NCBI RefSeq assembly: GCF_019457515.1
Contig: NZ_CP080421.1
Coordinates: 2,356,001 to 2,420,000 of the forward strand
Source of the DNA: Shewanella mesophila
GTDB lineage: Bacteria; Pseudomonadota; Gammaproteobacteria; Enterobacterales; Shewanellaceae
DNA: 64,000 bases
Direction of reading: 5' to 3'
Part shown: positions 9,972 through 19,132 of the stretch, in pieces
How positions within the stretch are numbered: the first letter of the stretch is position 1
How the letters are laid out: every line of letters begins with the position of its first letter
The notes under the pieces: generated by a model
Seen by the model: the letters and a program-made list of their open reading frames with translations, nothing else
Databases searched by the model: none
Told to the model about the DNA's origin: nothing
Made by a program: the position numbers and the translations under genes

Positions 9972-12273
9972 CTTCCGTAACCGACTTATCATCGTTTTTC
10001 TGTTTTTGCTGACATTAGTGCAGCTCGCTACCGCCGCCTTCGTCTTAAGCGCGACCCTAAAGGATAATCGACAACAGCAAAAACAGAGTTTAGTGATCGG
10101 TACCAACGTATTTGCAGAAATGTTATTAAATCGAAGCATACAGCTCAATCAAAGTTTATCTGTGCTCAGCGCTGATTTTGGCTTTAAGCGAGCCGTTGCA
10201 ACCAAAGAACAAGATACGATCGAATCAGTATTGAGTAACCATGGCATGCGTATTGGTGCCGCGGCGGCTATTTTACTCTCTCCAGATGGAAAACTCCTTT
10301 CAACAAGTCTCGCACAGCTCCAGCAGCGTGACATAGACTCACTGTTTAAGTTGACCCAAAGTGCCAATAGTGACTTTGCTGTTCTCAATTTCGACCATGC
10401 TAGCTATCAATTTGTACTGCAACCCGTAAAAGCCCCTACGCTGATCGCATGGGTCGGAATGGGGTTTCTGCTCGATGCATCAGTCGCAAATCAGGCCAAA
10501 CGGATCACGGGGATCGATATCAGCTTTGTCAATCAATCGGATGACCGCATAGAGATGGTGTCAACCTTGCCGTCCGCACAACAGCAAAGTGTCCTGAAAC
10601 AACTGCAAACCGTCGAAAATGTCGACAGCACAGTAAAAGACAATTTACCCCGTGATTATCTTTCCGTGGTACAACAACTCGATAAACACGGATTGAATCA
10701 GTGGGCGATATTGCATCAATCCGTGGATAAATGGCAGCAAAACTATCTGTCACTCCGAAACAACATGCTGTTGATTTTTGCCATTACATCCCTGCTTGCA
10801 TTTGCGATCGCCACTTGGTTTGCTCGCGGGTTAACACGGCCAATATATTCGCTAGTCAACTTCGCTCGGCGAGTTGGTCAAGGTGAAAACCCCGACAAAA
10901 TCGACGGCGCACCCGCCGAGTTGCAAGTGCTAGCAGATACCCTTTCAATCATGCGAGGCAACATTGAAGCCCGTGAAAATGCATTGCTTTACCAATCACA
11001 ACATGACGCGCTCACAGGACTTTATAACCGCTTCGCGGCAAAACAATTGTTAACGGATAAAATAGGTATGCTTAATGGCTGCTTAGTCCTACTCGATATT
11101 AAGCATTTTCGGCATATCAATGACATTATCGGCTTTGCCAATGCCGACAAGTTATTGTTGCTTTTCTCTCAGCGTTTAACGACGTTCGGCGACAATATCA
11201 AGCTTATTGCACGCTTAGATGGGGACTCCTTTTTACTGCTTTTCGGTGAGCCATTAACCGAAAAAACGCTCGAACAACTCCTACTAAAACTGGCAGTTCC
11301 CTTTACCATTGAAGGTTCGAAAATCAGCCTAACGGTAAGAGCTGGGATGATCAATTTGGTTAATCAATATCATAATATCGACACCTTGTTACGCCATGGT
11401 GAAATAGCACTAAACCACGCTTGCTTATCCAATCTCAGCGTTGCTGAATATCAGGTGGGAACCGATGAAAAATATCAGCGTGAACTCGCACTTGTCAGAG
11501 ATCTACCCGAAGCCTTATCAGATAGACAACTGCATCTGGTTTATCAGCCTAAAATCAATATTCAACAGGGTATTTGTTATGGCGCCGAAGCCTTGATCCG
11601 TTGGCAACACCCGACTCTTGGTTTTATTCCACCAGATGAGTTTATTCAACTCGCTGAAAACTCGGGTAACATCTCGATAGTGAGTGAATGGGTAATATCA
11701 GAAGCCATGTCTCAACTGGTAAAATGGCACGCTGACGGGCTAGATTTATCCGTTGCAATCAATCTATCGGCACACGATTTAATCGATGAAAGTTTGCCAT
11801 CGAGGATTTGCGCGCAATTATCGGCGAACCAGCTTCCCCGCTCTGCATTGGCCATTGAAGTGACTGAAGGTGCTGTTATGACTGACACTCAAGCCGCCAT
11901 TGATGTATTGACGCAATTTAGGGATCTCGGGATCCACGTCTCTATTGATGATTTCGGAACGGGGCACTCATCACTCGCCTACCTAAAAATGTTGCCAGTA
12001 GATGAAGTTAAAATCGACCGCAGCTTCATCAAAGATATCCACCTCAATGACACGGATCTGATGATAGTGCAAACAAGTATTCAACTCATTAAAGGGCTAA
12101 ATCTGTCAGTCGTCGCCGAAGGGGTTGAGTCCATCGCGGGTATTGATATTTTACGAAAGCTCCAATGCGACAGCATACAAGGATATGTGTACGCCAAACC
12201 GCTAAAAGCCCCTGATTTCAGGCAATGGGTGCAGAAATTCAACTCAGTGACTAAGCCAGCCGAACATGAATAA
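9955..12273 (+). CDS. membrane c-di-GMP phosphodiesterase with degenerate GGDEF and intact EAL
   Basis: A 772-residue inner-membrane signalling protein: a first membrane segment (about 10-32), a periplasmic sensor region of about 230 residues, a second membrane segment (about 265-285), HAMP, GGDEF-like, then EAL. The GGDEF signature is changed to DGDSF (residues 422-426), so cyclase activity is unlikely. The EAL domain keeps EAL (545-547), the N in VAINLSAHD, the E in EVTEGAV, the DDFGTGHSS loop and the E in VVAEGVES, so it should hydrolyse c-di-GMP. The start overlaps the cupredoxin gene by 17 bp, and three consecutive ATGs make the exact start ambiguous. The periplasmic domain may read the neighbouring cupredoxin or globin; this is an inference. 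Confidence 0.88.
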   Translation: MMMQNSFRNRLIIVFLFLLTLVQLATAAFVLSATLKDNRQQQKQSLVIGTNVFAEMLLNRSIQLNQSLSVLSADFGFKRAVATKEQDTIESVLSNHGMRIGAAAAILLSPDGKLLSTSLAQLQQRDIDSLFKLTQSANSDFAVLNFDHASYQFVLQPVKAPTLIAWVGMGFLLDASVANQAKRITGIDISFVNQSDDRIEMVSTLPSAQQQSVLKQLQTVENVDSTVKDNLPRDYLSVVQQLDKHGLNQWAILHQSVDKWQQNYLSLRNNMLLIFAITSLLAFAIATWFARGLTRPIYSLVNFARRVGQGENPDKIDGAPAELQVLADTLSIMRGNIEARENALLYQSQHDALTGLYNRFAAKQLLTDKIGMLNGCLVLLDIKHFRHINDIIGFANADKLLLLFSQRLTTFGDNIKLIARLDGDSFLLLFGEPLTEKTLEQLLLKLAVPFTIEGSKISLTVRAGMINLVNQYHNIDTLLRHGEIALNHACLSNLSVAEYQVGTDEKYQRELALVRDLPEALSDRQLHLVYQPKINIQQGICYGAEALIRWQHPTLGFIPPDEFIQLAENSGNISIVSEWVISEAMSQLVKWHADGLDLSVAINLSAHDLIDESLPSRICAQLSANQLPRSALAIEVTEGAVMTDTQAAIDVLTQFRDLGIHVSIDDFGTGHSSLAYLKMLPVDEVKIDRSFIKDIHLNDTDLMIVQTSIQLIKGLNLSVVAEGVESIAGIDILRKLQCDSIQGYVYAKPLKAPDFRQWVQKFNSVTKPAEHE

Positions 12274-12282
12274 GGTGCCTCT

Positions 12283-13125
12283 ATGTGGAAATTAAAAACT
12301 GTCTCCTCGTTAATATTGCTCACCCTATTAAGCGGCGGCGCACTGGCCAATACAAGTAAAGTCATCGCAACTGGGGGCGCGAGTACGATAGAAGGCGCCG
12401 CGGGGGGAGGTATCGTTCCTTGGGCGGTGATTAATGGTTATGCGAGTAGTGGTGAATGGTCCGCGACCGCGATGGTGACCTCGGTATCGGTCGAGGATTT
12501 CAGTTTACGAGTGGTGGGTGCATCTTTATCGATCGATAATCTATTTGAATTCAGTATTGCCAAACAAACCTTCGATTTAGACAGTTTAGGTGGTCAACTG
12601 GGACAAGATATTGTTGGCGTAAAATACAAATTGGCTGGCGAGTTATTATATAGCGCAGTCCCTCAACTAACCCTTGGGCTGCAATACAAACGGGTCGATG
12701 ATTTTACGATCCCACAAGCTGTAGGCGCCCAAGATGATTCGGGATTAGATGCCTATCTTGCGGCCAGCAAACTTTTTTTCGATACCATCGCAGGAAGAAA
12801 CCTCTTACTCAACGCTACCGTTAGAGCCACAAAAGCCAACCAAACAGGCCTCTTGGGCTTTGGCAACACTAAAGACGACAGTTATCAGTGGGTATTTGAA
12901 GGTTCAGCCGCACTCTTGCTCACCGATAACTTGGCTATTGGTTACGAGTATCGACAAAAGCCAGATCCACTCAGCTTCGCTACCGAAGATGACTGGCAGG
13001 ATATCTTTCTCGCTTGGTTTGTTAATAAGCACCTTTCGGTTGTCACCGCCTATACGAACCTTGGTAGCATTGCCGGCTATGAAAATCAGCAAGGCTGGTA
13101 TATTTCGATTGAAGGAGCCTTGTGA
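12283..13125 (+). CDS. DUF3034 family outer-membrane beta-barrel-like protein
   Basis: A 280-residue protein with a clear signal peptide (cleavage near GGALA-NT). The rest alternates short amphipathic strands with glycine-rich turns, as in outer-membrane barrels, and matches the DUF3034 pattern (ATGGASTIEGAAGGGIVPWAV near the N-terminus). It lacks a C-terminal phenylalanine but ends in WYISIEGAL. Function is unknown. The gene lies 9 bp after the EAL gene, and its stop overlaps the start of the globin gene by one base (TGATG), which ties the four genes into one operon. Confidence 0.78.
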   Translation: MWKLKTVSSLILLTLLSGGALANTSKVIATGGASTIEGAAGGGIVPWAVINGYASSGEWSATAMVTSVSVEDFSLRVVGASLSIDNLFEFSIAKQTFDLDSLGGQLGQDIVGVKYKLAGELLYSAVPQLTLGLQYKRVDDFTIPQAVGAQDDSGLDAYLAASKLFFDTIAGRNLLLNATVRATKANQTGLLGFGNTKDDSYQWVFEGSAALLLTDNLAIGYEYRQKPDPLSFATEDDWQDIFLAWFVNKHLSVVTAYTNLGSIAGYENQQGWYISIEGAL

Positions 13126-13586
13126 TGAACCTCATTAAGAGTATAAATTGCCATATAAAACAACATAACTTTCTCGCCATCGCCATATTTTTTTGCTTAA
13201 TCTTGATACAAACAGGTTGCGCTAGCAATCATGCGACCTTGTACGAAAAACTGGGAAAAACAGAAGGGATCACCCTTATTGCCGATGACTTTTTAACCAA
13301 TATTGCCAACGATAAACTCATTCGTCACCACTTTGAACAAACTGACATCGCGATTTTTAGGCAGCGATTCATTGAGCACCTATGTGTAGTCACAGGCGGG
13401 GGCTGTAACTATCAAGGTGAAACCATGTTTAATTCCCACCAAGGACTCAATATCACCCAAGCTGACTTCGATGCTATTGTTGGCCATCTGATCACAGCAA
13501 TGAAGCAGCAGAATATGTCGATCTCAACAAGAAATGCCCTACTCGCAAAGTTAGCTCCTATGTATAACGACATTACCTACCATTGA
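13125..13586 (+). CDS. exported group 1 truncated haemoglobin, probable lipoprotein
   Basis: A 153-residue protein with a hydrophobic N-terminus ending in LIQTGC (Cys32), a likely but non-canonical lipobox. The truncated globin domain follows (LYEKLGKTEGI ... FIEHLCVVTGGGCNYQGETMFNSHQGLNI). His105 in NSHQGL matches the proximal haem ligand. At the position of the usual B10 tyrosine (DDFY in relatives) there is leucine (DDFL), so ligand chemistry may differ; this alignment was made by eye. The ATG at 13125 is chosen over GTG 13122 for spacing to AGGAG. Most truncated haemoglobins are cytoplasmic, so export is unusual. It is the last gene of the cupredoxin operon. Confidence 0.85.
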   Translation: MNLIKSINCHIKQHNFLAIAIFFCLILIQTGCASNHATLYEKLGKTEGITLIADDFLTNIANDKLIRHHFEQTDIAIFRQRFIEHLCVVTGGGCNYQGETMFNSHQGLNITQADFDAIVGHLITAMKQQNMSISTRNALLAKLAPMYNDITYH

Positions 13587-13803
13587 TGCCGCTTTTTTAG
13601 CATTAACTTACAAACCCAATAAAACACCCAAAAAGAAACAAGCTGTTAACAGCTAAATAACACACCGCAAACCAACCGAACAAACAAGCAGCAGTTAGAT
13701 ACATATTGATACCGAAAGGACGTTAGATGTCATAGTTTTTACATATCATCTATCTATAATTAAGCCCGAACTTGAAGCAAAAGCTCTAATCATAAAGAGC
13801 GCA

Positions 13804-13819
13804 TGTGATTAAGTTCACA
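13804..13819. promoter_or_regulatory. CRP-like palindrome upstream of cpdB
   Basis: TGTGA-TTAAGT-TCACA fits the CRP consensus TGTGA-N6-TCACA in all ten defined positions. It lies 54 bp before the chosen ATG at 13874, in a 287 bp gap after the globin gene. It suggests cAMP-CRP control of cpdB. Occupancy is inferred. Confidence 0.6.
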
Positions 13820-13873
13820 CATGAAGCTAACTACGTTGGCTTTGGGGTCAAAAAATAATTGAGATTGATGGTT

Positions 13874-15946
13874 ATGTTTAATAAAAAAATCTTGGCGGTT
13901 GTCATTGCTTCTACTGTAGGACTAACTGCTTGTAACTCGAACGACGATGACAAAATCACTTCTGCCAACGTTGATCTTCGAATTTTAGAAACTACCGATT
14001 TACACACCAACATCATGGATTACGACTACTACCAGTCAAAAGTCGATCCTAAGATTGGCCTAGCTCGCACGGCAAGCCTTATCCATGCCGCTCGTAAAGA
14101 AGCCGATAACTTTGTATTAGTCGACAATGGTGACCTTTTACAAGGTAGCCCAATGGGCGACTATATGGCCAAAATCGGCCTAAAAGCGGGAGACGTACAT
14201 CCTGCATACAAGGCAATGAACACATTAGACTATGATGTGGCTAACATAGGTAACCACGAGTTTAACTACGGTCTAGATTATCTTGAAAAAGCCCTTAGCG
14301 GTGCAGAATTCCCCTATATTAACGCTAACGTATACTGCGCGGCGGATGATTGCTGGAATGATGTGAAAAAAGGTGACAACTTATTCACACCTTACCTTAT
14401 TAAAGAAAAAGTGGTTACCGATACCGAAGGCCGCGAACATACGATTAAGATAGGTTATATCGGTTTTGTGCCACCACAAATTATGCTTTGGGACAAACAG
14501 AACCTAGAAGGTAAAGTTGAAGCCAAAGATATCATCGAAACCGCTAAGCTGTTCGTCCCTAAAATGAAAGCTGAAGGCGCCGATGTTATTATCGCCATTC
14601 CGCACTCCGGCATAGGATCATCGGAAAACCCTGGCGATGCCATGGCTGAAAATGCCACATTTGCACTAACTAATGTTGACGGCATCGATGCTATCATGTT
14701 TGGTCACAGCCACTCTATTTTCCCACATGCAAATTATGCCAACTTGCCTAACACTGATATAGAAAAAGGCTTACTTAACGGCGTTGCAGCCGTCATGCCT
14801 GGACGTTGGGGCGACAACTTAGGCGTAGTTGATTTAAAACTTGAGCTCAAAGACGGTGCCTGGACTGTTATTGATGGTCAAACCGAAGCACGTCCTATCT
14901 ACGATGGTGCTAACAAAATTGAACTTGTTACTGCCGATAAAGATATCCATGACGCGGTGCAATTGGAACACGAAGGTACCCTCGCCTTTGTCGATGAGCC
15001 TATCGGTGTTGCTGCTGCTGATATGTACAGCTTCCTGACCTTAGTTCAAGATGATCCAACGGTCCAGATCGTATCAAATGCGCAAATCGCTCAAGTTACC
15101 GCTAATTTGCCCGCTAATTTACAAGGTATTCCTGTTATATCCGCTTCAGCACCGTTTAAAGCAGGCGGACGTCATGGCACTGAAGCAGATGCATCACAGT
15201 TTGTTCAAGTTGATGGCGGTTCGCTAACCTTTAAAAATGCAGCCGACCTCTATCTTTATCCAAACACTATGGTCGCGGTAAAACTTACTGGTGTTGAACT
15301 TAAAGATTGGTTGGAATGCAGCGCAAACCAATTTAACCAGATCGATCCAAACTCAACTCAGCCGCAAGAACTCATCAACTGGGGTGGTCATCCAACCTAT
15401 AACTTCGATGTAATGGATGGCGTCACCTACAAGATTGATGTGACTCAACCGAACAAGTTCGATAGAGACTGTGCTGTCGTTGCAGGTAATGAAAATGCGC
15501 AGCGTATTGTTGATCTTGCTTACACCACGCCTGAGGGTAAAGTGATCACTGGTGATGAACTTAATGCTCAAGAGTTTATCGTTGCCTCAAATAACTACCG
15601 TGCTTTCGGTGGCAAATTTGCGGGCACTGGCTCTGACTTTGTGGTAATGGAGCTGCCAGATACTAACCGTGAAGCACTCGCTGCATATATTTCGGCAGAG
15701 TCAAAGCCCAATGCTGAAGGTGGTTACGATGCCATGGTGGATCCTCGCGCCGACTACAACTGGGACTTTAAAACCATTAACACAGGCGTAACGCTAGATA
15801 TACGTTTTGAAACCCAAAACAGTGAAAAAGCAGATAAATTCATCGCTGAAAATCAACTGCGTAAGATGGAAAAACTAGCTGAGCCAGACTCACTTGGTTT
15901 TGCCGTCTATAAAATTGATTTAACGACGGAACCAGCTGCTAAATAA
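13874..15946 (+). CDS. cpdB: 2',3'-cyclic-nucleotide 2'-phosphodiesterase/3'-nucleotidase, lipoprotein form
   Basis: Metallophosphatase plus 5'-nucleotidase C-terminal domain (690 residues). It hydrolyses 2',3'-cyclic nucleotides and 3'-nucleotides outside the cytoplasm for nucleoside scavenging. Metal-site motifs are all present: ETTDLHTN, LVDNGDLLQGSPMGDY, IGNHEFNYGLDYL, IPHSGIG and GHSHS. The closest family match is CpdB. The start includes the lipobox LTAC, so this copy should be membrane-anchored, unlike the soluble periplasmic E. coli enzyme. ATG 13874 gives GAG with ten-base spacing; ATG 13868 is an alternative. A CRP-like site precedes the gene, and a good terminator follows at 15968. 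Confidence 0.9.
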   Translation: MFNKKILAVVIASTVGLTACNSNDDDKITSANVDLRILETTDLHTNIMDYDYYQSKVDPKIGLARTASLIHAARKEADNFVLVDNGDLLQGSPMGDYMAKIGLKAGDVHPAYKAMNTLDYDVANIGNHEFNYGLDYLEKALSGAEFPYINANVYCAADDCWNDVKKGDNLFTPYLIKEKVVTDTEGREHTIKIGYIGFVPPQIMLWDKQNLEGKVEAKDIIETAKLFVPKMKAEGADVIIAIPHSGIGSSENPGDAMAENATFALTNVDGIDAIMFGHSHSIFPHANYANLPNTDIEKGLLNGVAAVMPGRWGDNLGVVDLKLELKDGAWTVIDGQTEARPIYDGANKIELVTADKDIHDAVQLEHEGTLAFVDEPIGVAAADMYSFLTLVQDDPTVQIVSNAQIAQVTANLPANLQGIPVISASAPFKAGGRHGTEADASQFVQVDGGSLTFKNAADLYLYPNTMVAVKLTGVELKDWLECSANQFNQIDPNSTQPQELINWGGHPTYNFDVMDGVTYKIDVTQPNKFDRDCAVVAGNENAQRIVDLAYTTPEGKVITGDELNAQEFIVASNNYRAFGGKFAGTGSDFVVMELPDTNREALAAYISAESKPNAEGGYDAMVDPRADYNWDFKTINTGVTLDIRFETQNSEKADKFIAENQLRKMEKLAEPDSLGFAVYKIDLTTEPAAK

Positions 15947-15967
15947 GTTAAATTTTAGCTTCAATCA

Positions 15968-15989
15968 AAGCGCCTTCGGGCGCTTTTTT
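15968..15989 (+). terminator. intrinsic terminator of cpdB
   Basis: AAGCGCC-TTCG-GGCGCTT with a stable UUCG loop, then TTTT. It begins 22 bp after the cpdB stop. Confidence 0.9.
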
Positions 15990-16151
15990 ATTAAAAACAA
16001 TAAGATTAAGATGATATATCGATAGCACAATCAACTCATCTAAGCTTATCTAACCTGAGCCCCAAGTTGAGATCAAACCTTAATAATCCGCTTTATTGAG
16101 CTAGCGTAAGTGAGTTAGAGTGAACTAAACCTCGGCAACCAAACTTATTAA

Positions 16152-16760
16152 ATGAACCACATAAGTCAGCTTCCCTACTCACAATCTTGTGAAAACAATA
16201 AACACGCTATCTTATCAGTCCTTAGCAAGCGCTTTGCAAACGCCACTAATATATTGGAAATTGGCAGCGGCACAGGTCAACATTCGGTACATTTTGCCGA
16301 GCATCTATCCCATTTAATTTGGCATCCCAGTGATCAAAATCATTATATCGAGCCCCTTGCGCTAAGGATTACGTTAGAAGGTTCTGCCAATATCGCATTA
16401 CCCATTCCACTGGACGTATTACAGCCCTGGCCCTGTGACCAACTCGATATCGACGGCATATTTACCGCCAATACTCTGCACATAATGAGTGAAGTCATGG
16501 TTGAAGCCTTCTTTCAAGGCATAGGGAAACATCTAATACCTGGAGGCGTTTGTTGTATCTACGGCCCCTTTAACTACAAGAATCAATATACTAGCGAAAG
16601 CAATCGTCAATTTGATATCTGGCTAAAGCATAGAAATGTTAACAGTGGGATACGCGAGTTTGAATGGATTAACCAACTGGCTCAATTAGCTGGATTAACC
16701 TTGTTATCAGACACCGAGATGCCTGCCAATAATCGTTTACTCTGTTTCAGTAAAACCTAG
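16152..16760 (+). CDS. DUF938 family SAM-dependent methyltransferase-like protein
   Basis: A 202-residue protein matching the DUF938 family. A class I methyltransferase nucleotide-binding motif is visible as ILEIGSGTGQH (about residues 34-44), followed by WHPSDQNH and FTANTLHIMSE in the usual acidic-loop and post-motif positions. Near the C-terminus, NNRLLCFSK closes the fold. Substrate unknown. There is no clear ribosome-binding site before ATG 16152, but the N-terminus (PYSQSCENNK) matches the family start. It appears to be transcribed alone after the cpdB terminator. Confidence 0.8.
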   Translation: MNHISQLPYSQSCENNKHAILSVLSKRFANATNILEIGSGTGQHSVHFAEHLSHLIWHPSDQNHYIEPLALRITLEGSANIALPIPLDVLQPWPCDQLDIDGIFTANTLHIMSEVMVEAFFQGIGKHLIPGGVCCIYGPFNYKNQYTSESNRQFDIWLKHRNVNSGIREFEWINQLAQLAGLTLLSDTEMPANNRLLCFSKT

Positions 16761-17094
16761 ACAGTTTGTGACAGAAACATCTCTGAGCCATCTCTAGGAA
16801 AAGCGCTGAGATAGCTAGGGCCTGCTGATCTTTGCAGGTTGAATTTTGTGTCAGACAAAAACGTTTTAATCGAGGTGAGTGGATTGCACCCTAGTGATCT
16901 AAGCGAAATTCACTTAACAAAGAGTAAAATGTTTTTAGCCGCCCCTAAGGGCAGCGTTTGTTGGTCATATCTACTGCGTTCTCTACTTTTTATGCAGAAT
17001 AACTACACCACAAAGCTTCTGCCTTGTATAAACACCCAACCAATCGCTGTAAAAACAAGCTTGAAAGGTCAACAGGCCCTAGGTACTCACATCT
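16761..17094. other. gene-free stretch between DUF938 and the acyl-CoA dehydrogenase gene
   Basis: 334 bp between convergent genes. A dyad CCTGC (16821-16825) / GCAGG (16834-16838) is present. A 90-codon frame from TTG 16839 has no ribosome-binding site or recognisable product and is treated as chance. No terminator with a T-run is obvious. Confidence 0.5.
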
Positions 17095-18885
17095 TTAAAA
17101 ATTGTCGTTAGACAGTGTGGTCAGTTGCAGGCTGGCACTCTCTACCTGCTTACGAAGACTGCGCGTTTGCACCGCCCAATAGTTCATATAAAACTCAGCC
17201 GTAGAGAGTTTAGTGCGGTAAAACACCTCATTCTCGGCGCCCTCTTGCAGTGCTTGTATTGCCACAGCCGCCATCCTCGCCCACATCCAAGCCAAAGAGG
17301 TAATACCAAAAATCTGCATATACGCCATAGAGGCTGCGCCGATAATATCCGGGTTAGTCGCCACATGGGTGGAAATAAAGCCTGTGGCCTTTTCTAAATC
17401 ATTAGACGCATCCATTAACGGCACCAGATAGGGCTTCATTGCCTCATTATTGATATGTTCGGCAACAAAAGGTTTGACCATGTCCGACCATATCGTGAGT
17501 GCTTCACCTCTATCAGACAATAGCTTACGGCCGACTAAATCCAGTGCCTGCACCCCATTAGTACCTTCATAGATCATTGCGATACGGCTATCTCGAACAA
17601 ACTGCTCCATGCCCCACTCATGAATATAGCCATGACCACCGAATACCTGCTGGGCATCAACACATGCTTTAAACCCTTGGTCAGTGACAAAGCCTTTTAC
17701 AATCGGAGTAAACAGCGCCGCGAGTTTACTCGCTTTAGCTGCGGCTTCTTCGCTGCTATTGCGGTGAGACTCATCGAGCCACAGAGCTTGTTGCCCCATT
17801 AACGCCCTCGCACCTTCATTAAAGGCTTTTTGGGCCATCAACATACGACGAATATCACCGTGAACGAGAATAGGATCTGCCGCCATGTCTGGGGCCTTCA
17901 CTCCGCTGAGCGCACGCCCCTGAATGCGATCTTTGGCATACGCTAAGGCATTCTGATAGGCAATTTCTGACACGCCTAAGCCCTGTACGCCAACCCCAAG
18001 CCGCGCTTCATTCATCATGGTGAACATTGCCCGCAGCCCCTGATGAGGTTTGCCCACTAACTCGCCGATAGCGCCATCGAAAAGCATCACACAGGTGGAA
18101 TTACCATGAATGCCCATCTTGTGCTCTAACGCGGTCGCCTCAACACTATTCTTGCTGCCTAAGCTGCCATCATCCTTGATGAGATATTTGGGTACGGCAA
18201 ACAATGAGATCCCTTTAACCCCTTCGGGCGCATCGGGAAGTCGAGCTAAGACTAGATGCACTATGTTGTCGGTAAGATCATGATCTCCCGAGGAGATAAA
18301 TATCTTTTCACCGCTTACGGCGTAGGTGTTTTCTCCCATTGGAACGGCTCTTGTGCGCAGCAGCGCAAGATCGGTCCCCGCATGAGATTCGGTTAAATTC
18401 ATCGTCCCAGTCCATTCGCCAGAGACGAGCTTCTCTAAATACTTAGCTTTTAACGCCTCGCTGCCATGGGCATGAATCGCCGCATACGCGCCATGAGTTA
18501 AAGCTGGGTACATGGCAAATGCCATATTGGTTGAGGTATTCATCTCGGTGGCGAATATCCCCACCGATTCGGGTAATCCTTGGCCACCATAATGTGGATC
18601 GCTAGTGAGCGTCGCCCAGCCATTATCAACATATTGCTGATAAGCTTCTTTAAAACCATTAGGAGTAATAACTTGGCCTTCTTTAATCTGACAACCTTCG
18701 ACATCGCCACTGCCATTTAAAGGCAGCATGACCTCAGTGGTAAAGTCGGCAACCCCTTGCAAAATGGCGTCGACCAGCTCTGCATCGATCTCGTCAAATC
18801 CTTGAAGATCGGTGCGATTATAGATAGTGAGTAATTCGTTGAGAATAAATTGATAGTCTCTTAACGGAGCTTGATAGATAGGCAT
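17095..18885 (-). CDS. acyl-CoA dehydrogenase, long form with C-terminal extension (DmdC/FadE5-like)
   Basis: A 596-residue flavoprotein dehydrogenase of the class that carries an additional C-terminal domain. The N-terminal MPIYQAPLRDYQF is typical of this family. Substrate and FAD segments are visible (MNLTESHAGTDLALLRTRA, EKIFISSGDHDL, KMGIHGNSTCVMLFDGA). The catalytic glutamate is in MIYEGTNGVQALDLVGRK. It should catalyse alpha-beta oxidation of an acyl-CoA as the first step of beta-oxidation or a related thioester pathway; chain preference cannot be read from sequence. ATG 18885 has AAGGA at good spacing. It is monocistronic. A weak half-match to a FadR site (TGGTCAGAGCT on the minus strand, around 18955-18965) lies upstream. 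Confidence 0.88.
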   Translation of the reverse strand: MPIYQAPLRDYQFILNELLTIYNRTDLQGFDEIDAELVDAILQGVADFTTEVMLPLNGSGDVEGCQIKEGQVITPNGFKEAYQQYVDNGWATLTSDPHYGGQGLPESVGIFATEMNTSTNMAFAMYPALTHGAYAAIHAHGSEALKAKYLEKLVSGEWTGTMNLTESHAGTDLALLRTRAVPMGENTYAVSGEKIFISSGDHDLTDNIVHLVLARLPDAPEGVKGISLFAVPKYLIKDDGSLGSKNSVEATALEHKMGIHGNSTCVMLFDGAIGELVGKPHQGLRAMFTMMNEARLGVGVQGLGVSEIAYQNALAYAKDRIQGRALSGVKAPDMAADPILVHGDIRRMLMAQKAFNEGARALMGQQALWLDESHRNSSEEAAAKASKLAALFTPIVKGFVTDQGFKACVDAQQVFGGHGYIHEWGMEQFVRDSRIAMIYEGTNGVQALDLVGRKLLSDRGEALTIWSDMVKPFVAEHINNEAMKPYLVPLMDASNDLEKATGFISTHVATNPDIIGAASMAYMQIFGITSLAWMWARMAAVAIQALQEGAENEVFYRTKLSTAEFYMNYWAVQTRSLRKQVESASLQLTTLSNDNF

Positions 18886-19132
18886 TGAATCATCCTTTTT
18901 TTACAACTTCACCGAGAACTGTTACCCATACCTTGATTATTATTTAGGTGGGAGCTCTGACCACTTTAACTAACTCAGAACAAAAATACAGCACTATTTA
19001 TACGCTTGTTTTAATTTACGAACAGCAAAACCATAAAAACATGCAACACACTACTTATCGTGACCATTAAAACTCTGTAAGCTAAACGCCACAATTCCGG
19101 CTAAACGCCAGCATTAGGGAATGAGGTAAAAA

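Noticed and set aside
12749..13138. 129-codon frame inside the DUF3034 gene
   Set aside because: Alternative frame of a gene with a good signal peptide and operon placement; its translation has no protein-like pattern.
16839..17111. 90-codon frame after the DUF938 gene
   Set aside because: TTG start with no ribosome-binding site, no recognisable domain, and it runs into the end of the acyl-CoA dehydrogenase gene.
18951..18965. FadR site upstream of the acyl-CoA dehydrogenase gene
   Set aside because: Only one half (TGGTC) matches well; the other half is poor.
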